Shown here: positions 26,268 to 34,420 of the stretch, piece by piece
Layout of the letters: each line of letters starts with the position of its first letter
Position numbering within the stretch: position 1 is the stretch's first letter
Assembly (NCBI RefSeq): GCF_014645735.1
Contig: NZ_BMMH01000014.1
Span: 89,224 to 153,223, forward strand
DNA length: 64,000 nucleotides
Direction of reading: 5' to 3'
Origin: Nocardia jinanensis
Lineage (GTDB): Bacteria > Actinomycetota > Actinomycetes > Mycobacteriales > Mycobacteriaceae
The notes under the pieces: generated by a model
Databases searched by the model: none
Told to the model about the DNA's origin: nothing
Seen by the model: only the letters and a program-made list of their open reading frames with translations
Program-made: the position numbers and the translations under genes

Positions 26268-26588
26268 ATGTACCTCGGCCGTGCGAGGCGGGCGGTTGCC
26301 CTGCTGCACAGCAACCACGACCCGGCAGCGTATGAATTGCTGACGCGAAAGCACCGGCTGAAGATCGTCTACACAGTGCACACGGATGCCGCCGCCCTAT
26401 TGGCCGCACTGATCGCCGTCCAGCACGCGTTCGATCATCTCGCCGACGCGGTAATAATCCCCCACCTCGGCACACTCGAGCCCGATACGCCGTGGCGGGT
26501 GGTCACAGCAGCGGCCGACCTGATCACCGGAACACAGGAGTATCCGGTGTGGTCCGCACTGGCCACGCCTCCGAGGCGCGAGCAGTGA
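26268..26588 (+). CDS. hypothetical protein in the XRE/Nudix island
   Basis: A 106-residue soluble protein with no recognised domain. The start is firm: AAGGAG sits a few bases before the ATG. The middle (LLAALIAVQHAFDHLADAVIIPHLG) is probably two helices. It is divergent from the XRE gene with a 177-bp promoter region between, and its stop overlaps the start of a 24-residue membrane peptide. The pairing of a small soluble and a tiny membrane protein beside an XRE regulator suggests a regulated accessory module, but I do not assign a function. Confidence 0.6.
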   Translation: MYLGRARRAVALLHSNHDPAAYELLTRKHRLKIVYTVHTDAAALLAALIAVQHAFDHLADAVIIPHLGTLEPDTPWRVVTAAADLITGTQEYPVWSALATPPRREQ

Positions 26589-26659
26589 CCACACTGGGAT
26601 TCGCCGTCGCAATCGGCCTGCCGCTGATCGTGCTGGTACTGGCGATCGCGCTGCCATAA
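26585..26659 (+). CDS. 24-residue single-span membrane peptide
   Basis: A GTG inside the preceding stop region (GTGA overlap, 26585-26588) opens a frame for a 24-residue peptide that is almost wholly hydrophobic (LGFAVAIGLPLIVLVLAIAL) and ends with TAA. Translational coupling to the upstream gene is the likely mode of expression. Small size limits certainty. Confidence 0.5.
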   Translation: MTTLGFAVAIGLPLIVLVLAIALP

Positions 26660-26685
26660 AACCGGGATTGAGCTTTTACTTCACC

Positions 26686-26738
26686 GGTCCAACAATCGGA
26701 TACCAGTTCAAATTGCTCCGGGTCTTCCCTTTTCGTTC
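26686..26738 (+). repeat. right arm of ~50-bp imperfect inverted repeat
   Basis: Starts GGTCCAAC and continues CAGTTCAAAT, GCTCCGGG, TTCCC-TTTTC, the inverse of the arm at 23905-23957. The two arms enclose the Nudix, XRE and two small genes, a 2.8-kb unit. Confidence 0.6.
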
Positions 26739-26811
26739 GGGGCCGATAGGGCGTGCTGCCGAGACCCGGCCGGCCCAGTTGTCTCAGAGCTGCCCTGCTC
26801 GGATACAGGTG

Positions 26812-26841
26812 CCCCACGGCGTTACCGCGAACGCCGTGGGG
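26812..26841 (-). terminator. strong hairpin terminator after the tetR gene
   Basis: CCCCACGGCGTT (26812-26823) pairs perfectly with AACGCCGTGGGG (26830-26841) around a six-base loop, just beyond the stop at 26860. Confidence 0.7.
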
Positions 26842-26859
26842 TTGACGTGTGGTGAAGGT

Positions 26860-27558
26860 TCAGCGTTGGCTGGCGGTGCGGGATTCCTTCTCCGCCACCA
26901 GGAGATAGGCGACCATGAGTCGTTTGAGTTCCGCGACCGCGTCGGCGTGGCTCTGTTCATCCTGCACCGAGAAGTTCATCATCGAATACACCACGTGCAC
27001 CAATACCTCGGCCATCATGGTGCGCCGGGCGCGAGGAGTGCGCGGGGTCAGCGGGCGCAGCATCTGCGAGACGACCTCGGCGAACTCCTTCTCGTGGATG
27101 GCGCCGGTGGCCCGGGTGGACGGGGTGGACTGCATGGCCAGCCACACCTCGCGGCGGGAGGGGTCGGTCATCCACAGGCTGGCCAGATGGTCGACGAACT
27201 GGTTCATATGCCGTAACCAGTCCAGTGACGGGATCTCGCCGTGGAAATCGGCCAGTTCCTGCGATACCGCCACCAGATCCTGCCGGTTCAGTTCGCAGAC
27301 GATCACATACTTGTTGGCGAAGAATTGGTACAGGGTGCCGATGGGCACTTCCGCCCGGGCCGCGACCTCTTCACAGGTGAACGATTCGAAACCGACTTCC
27401 ACCAGCAGCTCGCGTGAGGATTGCAGCAGTGCGTCGAATTTGCGCTTACTGCGTTCCTGGGTCGGCCGCCGGCGCGGCATCAGCTCTTGCGGGTCGTCCT
27501 GAAGTTCCAGCGCAGGGTCCGGACGCCGTTTGGCCCTGGCCTCCGTCCGTACGTTCAC
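26860..27558 (-). CDS. TetR-family regulator downstream of the DrrAB-type exporter
   Basis: A 232-residue TetR protein. The DNA-binding domain covers about residues 35-80 (TCEEVAARAEVPIGTLYQFFANK) after a basic tail (MPRRRPTQERSKRKF). The remainder is a helical ligand domain. The GTG at 27558 is preferred because a TAGCCT hexamer lies exactly seven bases upstream, the leaderless arrangement, whereas more upstream codons would run through this promoter. It follows the ABC genes on the same strand but appears to have its own promoter. Confidence 0.88.
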   Translation of the reverse strand: MNVRTEARAKRRPDPALELQDDPQELMPRRRPTQERSKRKFDALLQSSRELLVEVGFESFTCEEVAARAEVPIGTLYQFFANKYVIVCELNRQDLVAVSQELADFHGEIPSLDWLRHMNQFVDHLASLWMTDPSRREVWLAMQSTPSTRATGAIHEKEFAEVVSQMLRPLTPRTPRARRTMMAEVLVHVVYSMMNFSVQDEQSHADAVAELKRLMVAYLLVAEKESRTASQR

Positions 27559-27565
27559 CTGTCCC

Positions 27566-27571
27566 AGGCTA
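27566..27571 (-). promoter_or_regulatory. -10 element of a leaderless promoter (tetR at 27558)
   Basis: TAGCCT on the minus strand, seven bases before the GTG, no Shine-Dalgarno sequence. Confidence 0.5.
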
Positions 27572-27700
27572 GCGGTTGGGGGAAACCCGTGGTGCAGAGT
27601 GTGGAACTGTGAACGTGAGTCTGTCATGTCTCACCACGGAAATAACGCCGATCCGGGCCACGGAACACATCGGGTGGGCGCCGGATCGGCCGGATCGCCG

Positions 27701-28471
27701 TTACTGCCCGGTGCGTCGCCGGAACAGGATCAGCGCGGCGAAATAGGACACCACGGCGATGGTGCCCCACCAGATGAGCGCGAGGACCGCGCTGTCACCG
27801 ATGGGATTGCCGACCAGGAGACCACGCAGTGTCTCGATCACCGGTGTCACCGGCTGGTGCTCGGCGAACCCGCGCAGCCAGCTCGGCATGGTCTCCGGGG
27901 GGACGAACGCGCTGCTGATATAGGGAATGAACATCGCGAAGATGGTGAATCCATTGGCGGCTTCCGGGCTGCTGGCGATCAGTCCGAAGCATGCCGACGT
28001 CCAGGATAGCGCCAGCACCACCAGCGCCAGCACCCCGGCCGCGGCGAGCCAGCGCAGCGGGTCGGCGGTGGGCCGGAAACCGATGGCCAGCGCGACGCCG
28101 ACCACAACCGTGGTGGCCGCCATATTGCGCAGCAGGCTTTCGGTGATGTGACCGGTGAGGAACGCGGATCGGTTGATGGCCATGGTGCGGAAGCGGTCCA
28201 CAATGCCCTCGGTGATATCGACCGAGACACCGACCGCGGTGGTCGACGCGCCGAAACTGGCGCACAGCAGGATGATTCCGGGCACCACATAGTCGACGAA
28301 GGTGCTGTTGCCGACGTTCATGGCGCCACCGAACACGTAGACGAACATCAGCAGGATCATGATCGGCAGGGCGAGCGTGCTGATCAACGAGTCCGGACTG
28401 CGCAGGGTGTGGCGGATATTGCGGGCGGTCATGGTGGCCGCGTCCTGGGCGGTGTGGGCGAGTGTGGTCAC
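27701..28471 (-). CDS. ABC-2 permease, DrrB-like
   Basis: A 256-residue integral membrane protein with six predicted spans. It has the daunorubicin-resistance (DrrB) type layout: an amphipathic start, LPIMILLMFVYVFGGAM as the first span, and PPETMPSWLRGFAEHQPVTPVIETLRGLL as the conserved late loop. It pairs with the ATPase 31 bp upstream to form an exporter of drugs or lipids. The GTG at 28471 is set by the start of the conserved N-terminus. Substrate unknown. Confidence 0.92.
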   Translation of the reverse strand: MTTLAHTAQDAATMTARNIRHTLRSPDSLISTLALPIMILLMFVYVFGGAMNVGNSTFVDYVVPGIILLCASFGASTTAVGVSVDITEGIVDRFRTMAINRSAFLTGHITESLLRNMAATTVVVGVALAIGFRPTADPLRWLAAAGVLALVVLALSWTSACFGLIASSPEAANGFTIFAMFIPYISSAFVPPETMPSWLRGFAEHQPVTPVIETLRGLLVGNPIGDSAVLALIWWGTIAVVSYFAALILFRRRTGQ

Positions 28472-28502
28472 GCGCGTGGCTTTCTGTGCGGTATCGGGCG
28501 GA

Positions 28503-29465
28503 TCAGGAGGCGGCGGGCAGCGGTTCGGCGGGCCGGCTGGTGAGTGCGAAGAACACATCGTCGAGATCCGGCGTGTGTACGCCGAGTTGTTCGACCGTGA
28601 GGTCGAGTTCGGTGAACTCGTCGAGCAGCTGTTTGAGATGGGCGACCGAGCCGTCGGAGGGGATCTGCAGGGTGAGTTCGTCCGGGTCGGTCCCGGGGTG
28701 GTCGACGGGGTGGCCGACGGCTCGGGCCGCTGCGGCCAGATCCGCGCGATCGGCGAATCTGAAGAGGATATGGCCACCGGGGGTGAGCCGTTTGAGTTCG
28801 GCCGGGGTGCCGTCCGCGACTATCCGGCCGTCGTGCAGTACCGCGATCCGGTCGGCCAATTGATCGGCCTCCTCGAGGTATTGGGTGGTGAGGAAGACGG
28901 TGACGCCGTCGATCACCAGTTCCCGGATCACCGCCCACAGTTCGCGGCGGCTGCGCGGGTCGAGACCGGTCGTGGGTTCGTCCAGGAAGACCACCTCCGG
29001 GCGTCCCATGAGGCTCATGGCCAGGTCGAGGCGCCGGCCCATCCCGCCGGAATAGGTGTTCGCGGGCCGGTTCGCGACGCCTGCGAGATCGAAGCGTTCG
29101 AGTAGTTCGGTGGTGCGGCGCCGGGTTTCCGATCTGCCCAGGTGCAGCAGCCGGCCGACCATGTGCATGTTCTCGGTGCCGGTGAGCACCTTGTCGAGGG
29201 CGGCGTACTGGCCGGTGACCCCGATGGCGGCGCGTACCCGGTCGGGTTCGCGGACCACATCGTGCCCGGCCACCCGGATTGTGCCGGTATCGGGGGCGGT
29301 CAGGGTCGCGAGGATGCGCACCATCGTGGTCTTCCCGGCGCCGTTGGGGCCGAGCAGGGAGAACACGGATCCGCGGGCTATATCGAGATCGACTCCGGCG
29401 AGCACACGGTGCTCGCCGAAGGCTTTGCCGAGCCCGGTGAGGGAAATGGCGGGAGGGGCGGTCAT
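28503..29465 (-). CDS. ABC transporter ATPase, DrrA-like
   Basis: A 320-residue ATP-binding subunit. Walker A is GPNGAGKT (about 39-46), the Q loop is GVTGQYAALD, the signature is YSGGMGRRLD and Walker B is VVFLDEPTTGLD with a switch Gln in TTQYLEE. The C-terminal ~90 residues form the DrrA-type extension. GGAG precedes the ATG. It is the first gene of the exporter operon, and its promoter region holds repeated AACTGTAT elements facing a divergent tetR gene. Confidence 0.95.
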   Translation of the reverse strand: MTAPPAISLTGLGKAFGEHRVLAGVDLDIARGSVFSLLGPNGAGKTTMVRILATLTAPDTGTIRVAGHDVVREPDRVRAAIGVTGQYAALDKVLTGTENMHMVGRLLHLGRSETRRRTTELLERFDLAGVANRPANTYSGGMGRRLDLAMSLMGRPEVVFLDEPTTGLDPRSRRELWAVIRELVIDGVTVFLTTQYLEEADQLADRIAVLHDGRIVADGTPAELKRLTPGGHILFRFADRADLAAAARAVGHPVDHPGTDPDELTLQIPSDGSVAHLKQLLDEFTELDLTVEQLGVHTPDLDDVFFALTSRPAEPLPAAS

Positions 29466-29481
29466 AGGGACTCCGTTCCAA

Positions 29482-29513
29482 AACTGTATGCCTCATAAAC
29501 TGTATACGGCATA
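29482..29513. promoter_or_regulatory. repeated/inverted operator-like region before the exporter
   Basis: AACTGTAT occurs at 29482-29489 and 29498-29505, a 16-base pitch, and TATGCC (29487-29492) is inverted as GGCATA (29508-29513). The stretch is AT-rich and lies between the exporter and the divergent tetR gene, so it is a good candidate TetR binding site. Confidence 0.55.
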
Positions 29514-29666
29514 GATTCAGTTTAAAGAGTACACAGTTGAGGGAAGGGCGCAAGACCCGCGCGGGAGCAGGTGAGATAGGAATGGAGGGCAGCGGAGCCG
29601 GACGGCGGCGCGGGACCCGCGCCCGGACTACCGGGCGCAGTGATCAGAACGGAGAGGTCGATAACG

Positions 29667-30473
29667 ATGTCGAGCGCAGCCGGCCCCGAGTCGGACCAGC
29701 AGCCGCGATCGGCCGGGGAAGAGGTCTCGGAACCGACCGCGGCGCGGCCGGGTGGCAACGAACCGCCGCTACCGAAATCGGTCGAGCTGATGTGGGGTCT
29801 CGCGTCCGCGGGTACCCGCGGACCCCGCCGCGGCCTGAGCCTGGAGCAGATCGTCGATGCCGCGATAGAGCTGGCCGACGAGAGCGGGTTCGCCGCGTTG
29901 TCGATGAACAAGGTCGCCGAGCGGCTGGGGTTCACCGCGATGTCGCTCTACCGATATGTGGACAGCAAGGCGACCCTGATGGAAGTAGCGTTCGATCGGG
30001 TGATCGGTACGCCGCCCGCTATCGCGCCGGGCACACCGTGGCGCAGCGCGCTGGAGCAGTGGGCGCACGAGGAGTACCGGTTGATCAGCCGGCACCCGGG
30101 CTGGCTCGGTGCGCCGATGAGCACGCCGCCGCTGGGTCCCAACAATATGGCCTGGCTCGAGGCGGGCCTGGCCGCGCTGGGGCAGACCCGCGTACCCGAG
30201 CCCATGAAACTGCAGCTGGTGATGAACCTGTCGCTGTACGTGGTCGGTCGCGCCCGCCTGGCCGCGGAAATCCAGCCGGACAACGAGGAATCCGAAGGCG
30301 ACTGGGCGATCATCGACCGCGTGCTCGACCCCGAACGCTTTCCCGCGCTCACCGCGGCGGTCCGCGCCCAGGCGTTCGAACAGGACCAGGAATCCTGGGG
30401 GGACCTGTTCTTCGACAACGGGCTGACACTGCTGCTCGACGGCTACGAGCGGCTCATCGCGTCCTACGAGTGA
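29667..30473 (+). CDS. TetR-family regulator divergent from the DrrAB-type exporter
   Basis: A 268-residue TetR protein with a long Pro/Glu-rich N-terminal tail of about 50 residues before the helix-turn-helix (KVAERLGFTAMSLYRYVDSK) and a TetR_C-type ligand domain. GGAGAGG lies nine bases before the ATG at 29667; an upstream in-frame GTG at 29640 lacks this. Divergent placement from a drug-type exporter is the classic arrangement of a ligand-responsive exporter repressor. Confidence 0.92.
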   Translation: MSSAAGPESDQQPRSAGEEVSEPTAARPGGNEPPLPKSVELMWGLASAGTRGPRRGLSLEQIVDAAIELADESGFAALSMNKVAERLGFTAMSLYRYVDSKATLMEVAFDRVIGTPPAIAPGTPWRSALEQWAHEEYRLISRHPGWLGAPMSTPPLGPNNMAWLEAGLAALGQTRVPEPMKLQLVMNLSLYVVGRARLAAEIQPDNEESEGDWAIIDRVLDPERFPALTAAVRAQAFEQDQESWGDLFFDNGLTLLLDGYERLIASYE

Positions 30474-30498
30474 CCACCCGGGCCGCACCCGGGTGGTC
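30472..30498. terminator. bidirectional terminator between tetR and bcp
   Basis: GACCACCCGGG (30472-30482) pairs perfectly with CCCGGGTGGTC (30488-30498), 11 bp around a five-base loop, between convergent genes. Confidence 0.7.
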
Positions 30499-30503
30499 TC
30501 GGC

Positions 30504-30977
30504 TCATACGGAGAGATCCCGGCGCAGCTTCGCGACATGCCCCGTGGCGCGCACGTTGTACTGTGCCACTTCGATTTTCCCCTCGGCATCGACGAGGAAG
30601 GTCGAACGGATGACGCCGGTCACCTTCTTGCCGTACATGGTCTTCTCGCCGAAGGCACCCCATTCGGTGAGCACCGTGCGGTCCGGGTCGGACAACAGCG
30701 GGAAGTTCAGTTTCTCCGCGTCGCGGAACTTCGCGAGTTTGGCCGTTTTGTCGGGTGAGATGCCGATCACGTCGAGTCCGGCGGAGTTCAGCTCACCGAG
30801 GTTGTCCCGGAAGTCGCAGGCCTGTTTCGTGCAGCCGGGCGTACTGGCCGCCGGGTAGAAGTAGACCACTACTTTGCGGCCGCGGTAGTCGGCCAGGGAT
30901 ACCTCGTTGCCGTCGGCGTCGGTCAAGGTGAAATCGGGTGCCGGGTCGCCGGGGGAGAGTCGCTGGTTGTCGGTCAC
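30504..30977 (-). CDS. bcp: thioredoxin-dependent peroxiredoxin Bcp
   Basis: A 157-residue peroxiredoxin of the Bcp/PrxQ type that reduces peroxides and lipid hydroperoxides. The motif TPGCTKQACDF gives peroxidatic Cys49 and resolving Cys54 in the alpha-2 helix arrangement. The GTG at 30977 is preceded at seven bases by TACGGT, so the mRNA is probably leaderless. It is divergent from the DUF3618 gene, as bcp is in mycobacteria, where it also lies near fas. Confidence 0.96.
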   Translation of the reverse strand: MTDNQRLSPGDPAPDFTLTDADGNEVSLADYRGRKVVVYFYPAASTPGCTKQACDFRDNLGELNSAGLDVIGISPDKTAKLAKFRDAEKLNFPLLSDPDRTVLTEWGAFGEKTMYGKKVTGVIRSTFLVDAEGKIEVAQYNVRATGHVAKLRRDLSV

Positions 30978-30984
30978 CCTGGCT

Positions 30985-30990
30985 ACCGTA
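30985..30990 (-). promoter_or_regulatory. -10 element of a leaderless promoter (bcp)
   Basis: TACGGT on the minus strand ends seven bases before the GTG start. Confidence 0.5.
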
Positions 30991-31235
30991 ATCGACCGGC
31001 CGGGCTCCCGGACGTGTACTGGTCCCGGTGATCCGGCGGGCGCCGGCCCCACGATCTGTCGCCGGCGACGCGGACACACCGGGGCGGATCGCGGGCGGGG
31101 ACGATCGAGTAGCGAGCGCGGTGCGCGCGGATACACTCGAGCGCGGACCCTGGCCCGATCCACGGACGGGCGCGGCCCAGGGGTGATCATCGGCCGCCGG
31201 TGGACGCGGCAGACCAGGTACAGGAGGCGTTGAAG

Positions 31236-31457
31236 GTGGCAAAGGATACCGAGCGGATCGAGCAGGAGATCGAGGCCGCGCGGGAGCGGTTGGCCGGCAC
31301 TCTGGACGAGATCGCCGTCCGGGCCGATCCGCAGCGGATCGCCGAGGGGACCAAGCAGTTGGCGCTGGCCAAGGTCAACGAGCCGAAGGTGAAGTACACC
31401 CTGATCGGTGTGGGTGTACTGGCGGTGGGCGCGCTGCTGTTCAAGATCCTGCGCTGA
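31236..31457 (+). CDS. DUF3618 membrane protein
   Basis: A 73-residue protein with a charged helical N-terminal part (TERIEQEIEAARERLAGTLD) and a single C-terminal membrane span (about residues 53-70). It matches DUF3618, a family typically found beside bcp in Mycobacteriales (Rv2520c type). AGGAGG at 31222-31227 sits eight bases before the GTG at 31236, which is preferred over a GTG at 31200. Its function is unknown; envelope association is inferred from topology. Confidence 0.88.
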   Translation: MAKDTERIEQEIEAARERLAGTLDEIAVRADPQRIAEGTKQLALAKVNEPKVKYTLIGVGVLAVGALLFKILR

Positions 31458-31481
31458 TCCGGGTACCGGCCCGGAATACAG

Positions 31482-31518
31482 AACACCCGGTGACAGAGAT
31501 TCTGTCACCGGGTGTTCG
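31482..31518. terminator. bidirectional terminator, 17-bp stem
   Basis: GAACACCCGGTGACA (31482-31496) pairs with TGTCACCGGGTGTTC (31504-31518), and two further pairs close on a three-base loop. It separates convergent DUF3618 and Excalibur genes. Confidence 0.85.
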
Positions 31519-31535
31519 TGCGCAGTAACCGTGGA

Positions 31536-31844
31536 TCAGACGGTGGGGCAAGCGAACCCGTCGCCGTCGGGATCCAGGTGGGGACCGAAACCGGGCTCAC
31601 CGCGGAAGATCGGCGCCCGGCCCGCGGCGCGTGCTTCGTCACAGTTCTTGAAGGCGCCGCCGGCCGAACCGGTCTGCGTCAGCTGGGCCGATCCGGTCGC
31701 GCCCAGCACGGCGTCGGCCGCGGAGGAACCGGTACCTGCCAGAGAGGGCAGCGGGATTCCGATCGGACCGGCGCTCGCGGCGGGAGCGGCCAGAAGAGTC
31801 AGCCCCGCGGCGGCGGCGCTGACATAGAGCTGGCGTACGTTCAT
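31536..31844 (-). CDS. secreted Excalibur-domain protein
   Basis: A 102-residue protein with a clear signal peptide (cleavage after PAASA, about residue 25) and a C-terminal Excalibur domain. The domain shows FKNCDEARAAGRAPI, HLDPDGDGFACP: two conserved cysteines around a DxDxDG calcium-binding loop. Such proteins are extracellular and calcium-binding, often linked to surface nucleases, but no nuclease domain is present here. GAGGAATTC precedes the ATG. Confidence 0.9.
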   Translation of the reverse strand: MNVRQLYVSAAAAGLTLLAAPAASAGPIGIPLPSLAGTGSSAADAVLGATGSAQLTQTGSAGGAFKNCDEARAAGRAPIFRGEPGFGPHLDPDGDGFACPTV

Positions 31845-32161
31845 GAATTCCTCTATGTCTGCTGGGGAGTGGATCTGCGTCCGACAAGAGAACGCGCGGC
31901 TTCCACTGTTGTGAGGGCCGGGTTGATTGTCAACTCGTATGGCCTGGATAAGACAGGAGGAAATGGGCATCCGGGTGGGTACTCCCCGGATGCTGTGACG
32001 CACCGCGACGCAGTGGCGAAGTTCCCGTGCAGTACGGGGAGGTTTCGCCGGAGACAACACATTGTGATAGGGATGCATGCTATGTCCGAGGCTCGTACTC
32101 CGCTGCTGTTACTCGACCCACCCCGGGCCGGCCGGAGAAAGCGATAGGTCGGGGAAAGCAG
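31845..32161. other. divergent promoter region, Excalibur gene and acyltransferase gene
   Basis: 317 bases. AGGAGG at 31955-31960 is followed after two bases by an ATG that opens an 11-codon frame (MGIRVGTPRML). A hairpin with arms CATCCGGG (31968-31975) and CCCGGATG (31985-31992) lies within this frame. It might be a leader of the acyltransferase gene, but the spacing is poor. Nothing else was seen. Confidence 0.35.
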
Positions 32162-34285
32162 TTGTTGCGAATCAAGGACAGCGATGTCACCGGTGACCCG
32201 TCCGCGCCACCCCCGGCGGCCGCGGCCCCGCGCTCGGCCGATTACCGGCTGGATCTGGACGGTCTCCGCGGTATAGCGATCGCGCTCGTCGTCGCTTTCC
32301 ACGTCTGGTACGGGAAGGTTTCCGGCGGTGTCGACATCTTCCTGGTGCTGTCGGGCTTCTTCTACACCGGCATGCTGCTGCGTCAGGTGGAACGGACCGG
32401 CGCGGTGGGACTGCGGCAGACGGCGGTGCGGACCGCGCGCCGCCTGCTCCCCGCGCTGATGGTGGTGCTGGCCGTGGTGGCGGTGGTCACCGTGCTGAGC
32501 CGGCCGTATTCGACCTGGGGCAATATGTCGGGTCAGACGATCGCCACCGCCTTCTACTACCAGAACTGGTACCTGGCCGGTGCCGCGGAAAGCTATCTGG
32601 CCGCGGACCCCTCGGTCAGCCCGCTGCAGCACATGTGGTCGATGGCGGTACAGGGCCAGTTCTATCTCGCGATCGCGGTGCTACTGGCTGTGATCGCCTG
32701 GGTGTGCGCGCGCCTGGGCGGGACCGCGGCGGTCCGTCCGGCGATCGCGGCGCTCGCGCTGGTGCTGGGCACCGGTTCCTTCGTCTACGCCGCCGTATGG
32801 ACAACTGTGTCGCAGGAATGGACCTACTACGACAGCGGCGCCCGCGCCTGGGAGCTGCTGACCGGCGCGCTGCTGGCCGCGGTGCTTCCGTGGGCCCGGA
32901 TCACCGCGAGCCGTGCCGCGCGCGTCGTACTGACAGTGCTCGCGTCCGCCGGACTCGCGGCGGTCCTGCTCTGCGGGGTGCTCTTCGACGGCGCCCGCCA
33001 GTTCCCGGGCCCGGCCGCGCTGTTCCCGGTGGGCGCGGCGGTCGCGCTGATCGTCGCGGGTATCCGGACCGAGAGCGGCTGGCGGTCGGGCGTATCGCGG
33101 CTGCTCGCCTCCCGTCCGATGGTCGAACTGGGTTCGATCGCCTACTCGCTGTATCTGTGGCACTGGCCGCTGCTCATCTACTACCTGGTGCAGACCGGTA
33201 AACCGCATGCCGGGCTCAGCGGTGGGCTGATGGTCATCGCGGTATCGCTGGTGCTGGCGGTGCTGACCAACAAGTACATCGAGGAGCCGCTGCGCCTGCG
33301 GTCCGGGCGCACGATCGTGACACCGGTCTGGCAGCGTCGTATCCCGGCTGTCGCGGTGAGCGTGGTCGGGATGCTCGTACTCGGCTCCTGTATCTCGTGG
33401 CAGGTGGTGATGGCGCGCACACCGTCCGAACCGGTGGAGGCGTTGCCGGTGAACGAATATCCGGGTGCGGAGGCACTGTTCGCCGGGGCCGCGGTCCCGG
33501 TGGCGAAACTGCGGCCGTCCATCCTGGAGGCGTCGAACGATCTACCGGCGCCGACCCGCGACGGCTGTATCTCCGACTGGTTCAACAAGGAGATCGTCAC
33601 CTGCACCTACGGTGATCCGAACGGGTCGCGCAGCATCGCCATGGTCGGCAACTCCCACGCCGAGCACTGGATGCCCGCCATGGACGCTCTGGCCCGGGTG
33701 CACGACATCAAGGTCGTCGTCTACCTGAAGATGGGCTGTTCACTGAACATCCGCGACGACGCGCAGTACCGGGGCCTGGACATCTCGGATTGTCGCGACT
33801 GGTCGCGGCAGGTGATCGATCTGCTCGCCTCCGATCCGCCGGATTGGGTGTTCACCACCGCCACCGCGCCCGTGTGGCCGAGCGGCGGCGACGTAGTCCC
33901 GGCCGAGTACCTGGATGTGTGGGCGGCAATGTCCGAACGGAATCTGAATGTGCTGGCCATCCGCGACACTCCCTGGCTACGCAGCCCCACCGGTGTCCGC
34001 TACAGCGCGGTGGACTGTCTGGCCGCCGGTGGCGACAGCGATACCTGCGGAATGCAGCGGGCGACCGCGATGGCACCGGTGAATCCCGCGCTCTTGCATG
34101 CGGCGGCGTTCCCGAATATGCGCCTGCTGGATCTCACCGATTCGGTGTGCGGACCCCAGATCTGCCGGGTGGTGGAGGGGAATGTGCTCGTCTACCACGA
34201 CGAGCACCATCTCAGCGCCAGTTACGCCCGGACCCTGGCTCCCGAGCTGGAGCGGCAGATCGGGTCGGCCACCGGCTGGTGGTGA
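32162..34285 (+). CDS. acyltransferase-3 membrane protein fused to an SGNH domain (OafA-like)
   Basis: About 707 residues. The N-terminal two thirds are the acyltransferase-3 membrane domain with roughly ten spans, beginning LDGLRGIAIALVVAFHVWY, where the Arg and His are conserved. The C-terminal part is an SGNH hydrolase-like domain: GNSHAEHW (catalytic Ser about 496) and DEHHLS near residue 680 as the Asp-His block. Such proteins O-acylate cell-wall or surface glycans, the SGNH part completing transfer outside the membrane. The start is uncertain: TTG 32162 or 32165, just after GGGGAAAG, since no ATG or GTG fits. Confidence 0.88.
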   Translation: MLRIKDSDVTGDPSAPPPAAAAPRSADYRLDLDGLRGIAIALVVAFHVWYGKVSGGVDIFLVLSGFFYTGMLLRQVERTGAVGLRQTAVRTARRLLPALMVVLAVVAVVTVLSRPYSTWGNMSGQTIATAFYYQNWYLAGAAESYLAADPSVSPLQHMWSMAVQGQFYLAIAVLLAVIAWVCARLGGTAAVRPAIAALALVLGTGSFVYAAVWTTVSQEWTYYDSGARAWELLTGALLAAVLPWARITASRAARVVLTVLASAGLAAVLLCGVLFDGARQFPGPAALFPVGAAVALIVAGIRTESGWRSGVSRLLASRPMVELGSIAYSLYLWHWPLLIYYLVQTGKPHAGLSGGLMVIAVSLVLAVLTNKYIEEPLRLRSGRTIVTPVWQRRIPAVAVSVVGMLVLGSCISWQVVMARTPSEPVEALPVNEYPGAEALFAGAAVPVAKLRPSILEASNDLPAPTRDGCISDWFNKEIVTCTYGDPNGSRSIAMVGNSHAEHWMPAMDALARVHDIKVVVYLKMGCSLNIRDDAQYRGLDISDCRDWSRQVIDLLASDPPDWVFTTATAPVWPSGGDVVPAEYLDVWAAMSERNLNVLAIRDTPWLRSPTGVRYSAVDCLAAGGDSDTCGMQRATAMAPVNPALLHAAAFPNMRLLDLTDSVCGPQICRVVEGNVLVYHDEHHLSASYARTLAPELERQIGSATGWW

Positions 34286-34353
34286 GCGGTACCGGCCCGG
34301 TGCGCGGATCCATCCACCGGTCCGGCAAGGACTCGGCCGACCCGGCACGGACA

Positions 34354-34386
34354 CAGCCCACGTGACCTTCACGGTTACGTGGGCTG
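34354..34386. terminator. terminator hairpin after the acyltransferase gene
   Basis: CAGCCCACGT (34354-34363) pairs with ACGTGGGCTG (34377-34386), extended by four inner pairs to a five-base loop, between convergent genes. Confidence 0.7.
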
Positions 34387-34420
34387 CTGTGGTTGCTGGT
34401 CGCGGGGGAGTGGGCCGCGT

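Noticed and set aside
31200..31235. Upstream GTG start for the DUF3618 gene
   Set aside because: AGGAGG sits eight bases before the downstream GTG at 31236 and would fall inside the coding region of the longer form.
32162..33300. Polysaccharide biosynthesis cluster around the acyltransferase
   Set aside because: No glycosyltransferase or flippase gene lies nearby; the neighbours are unrelated single genes.
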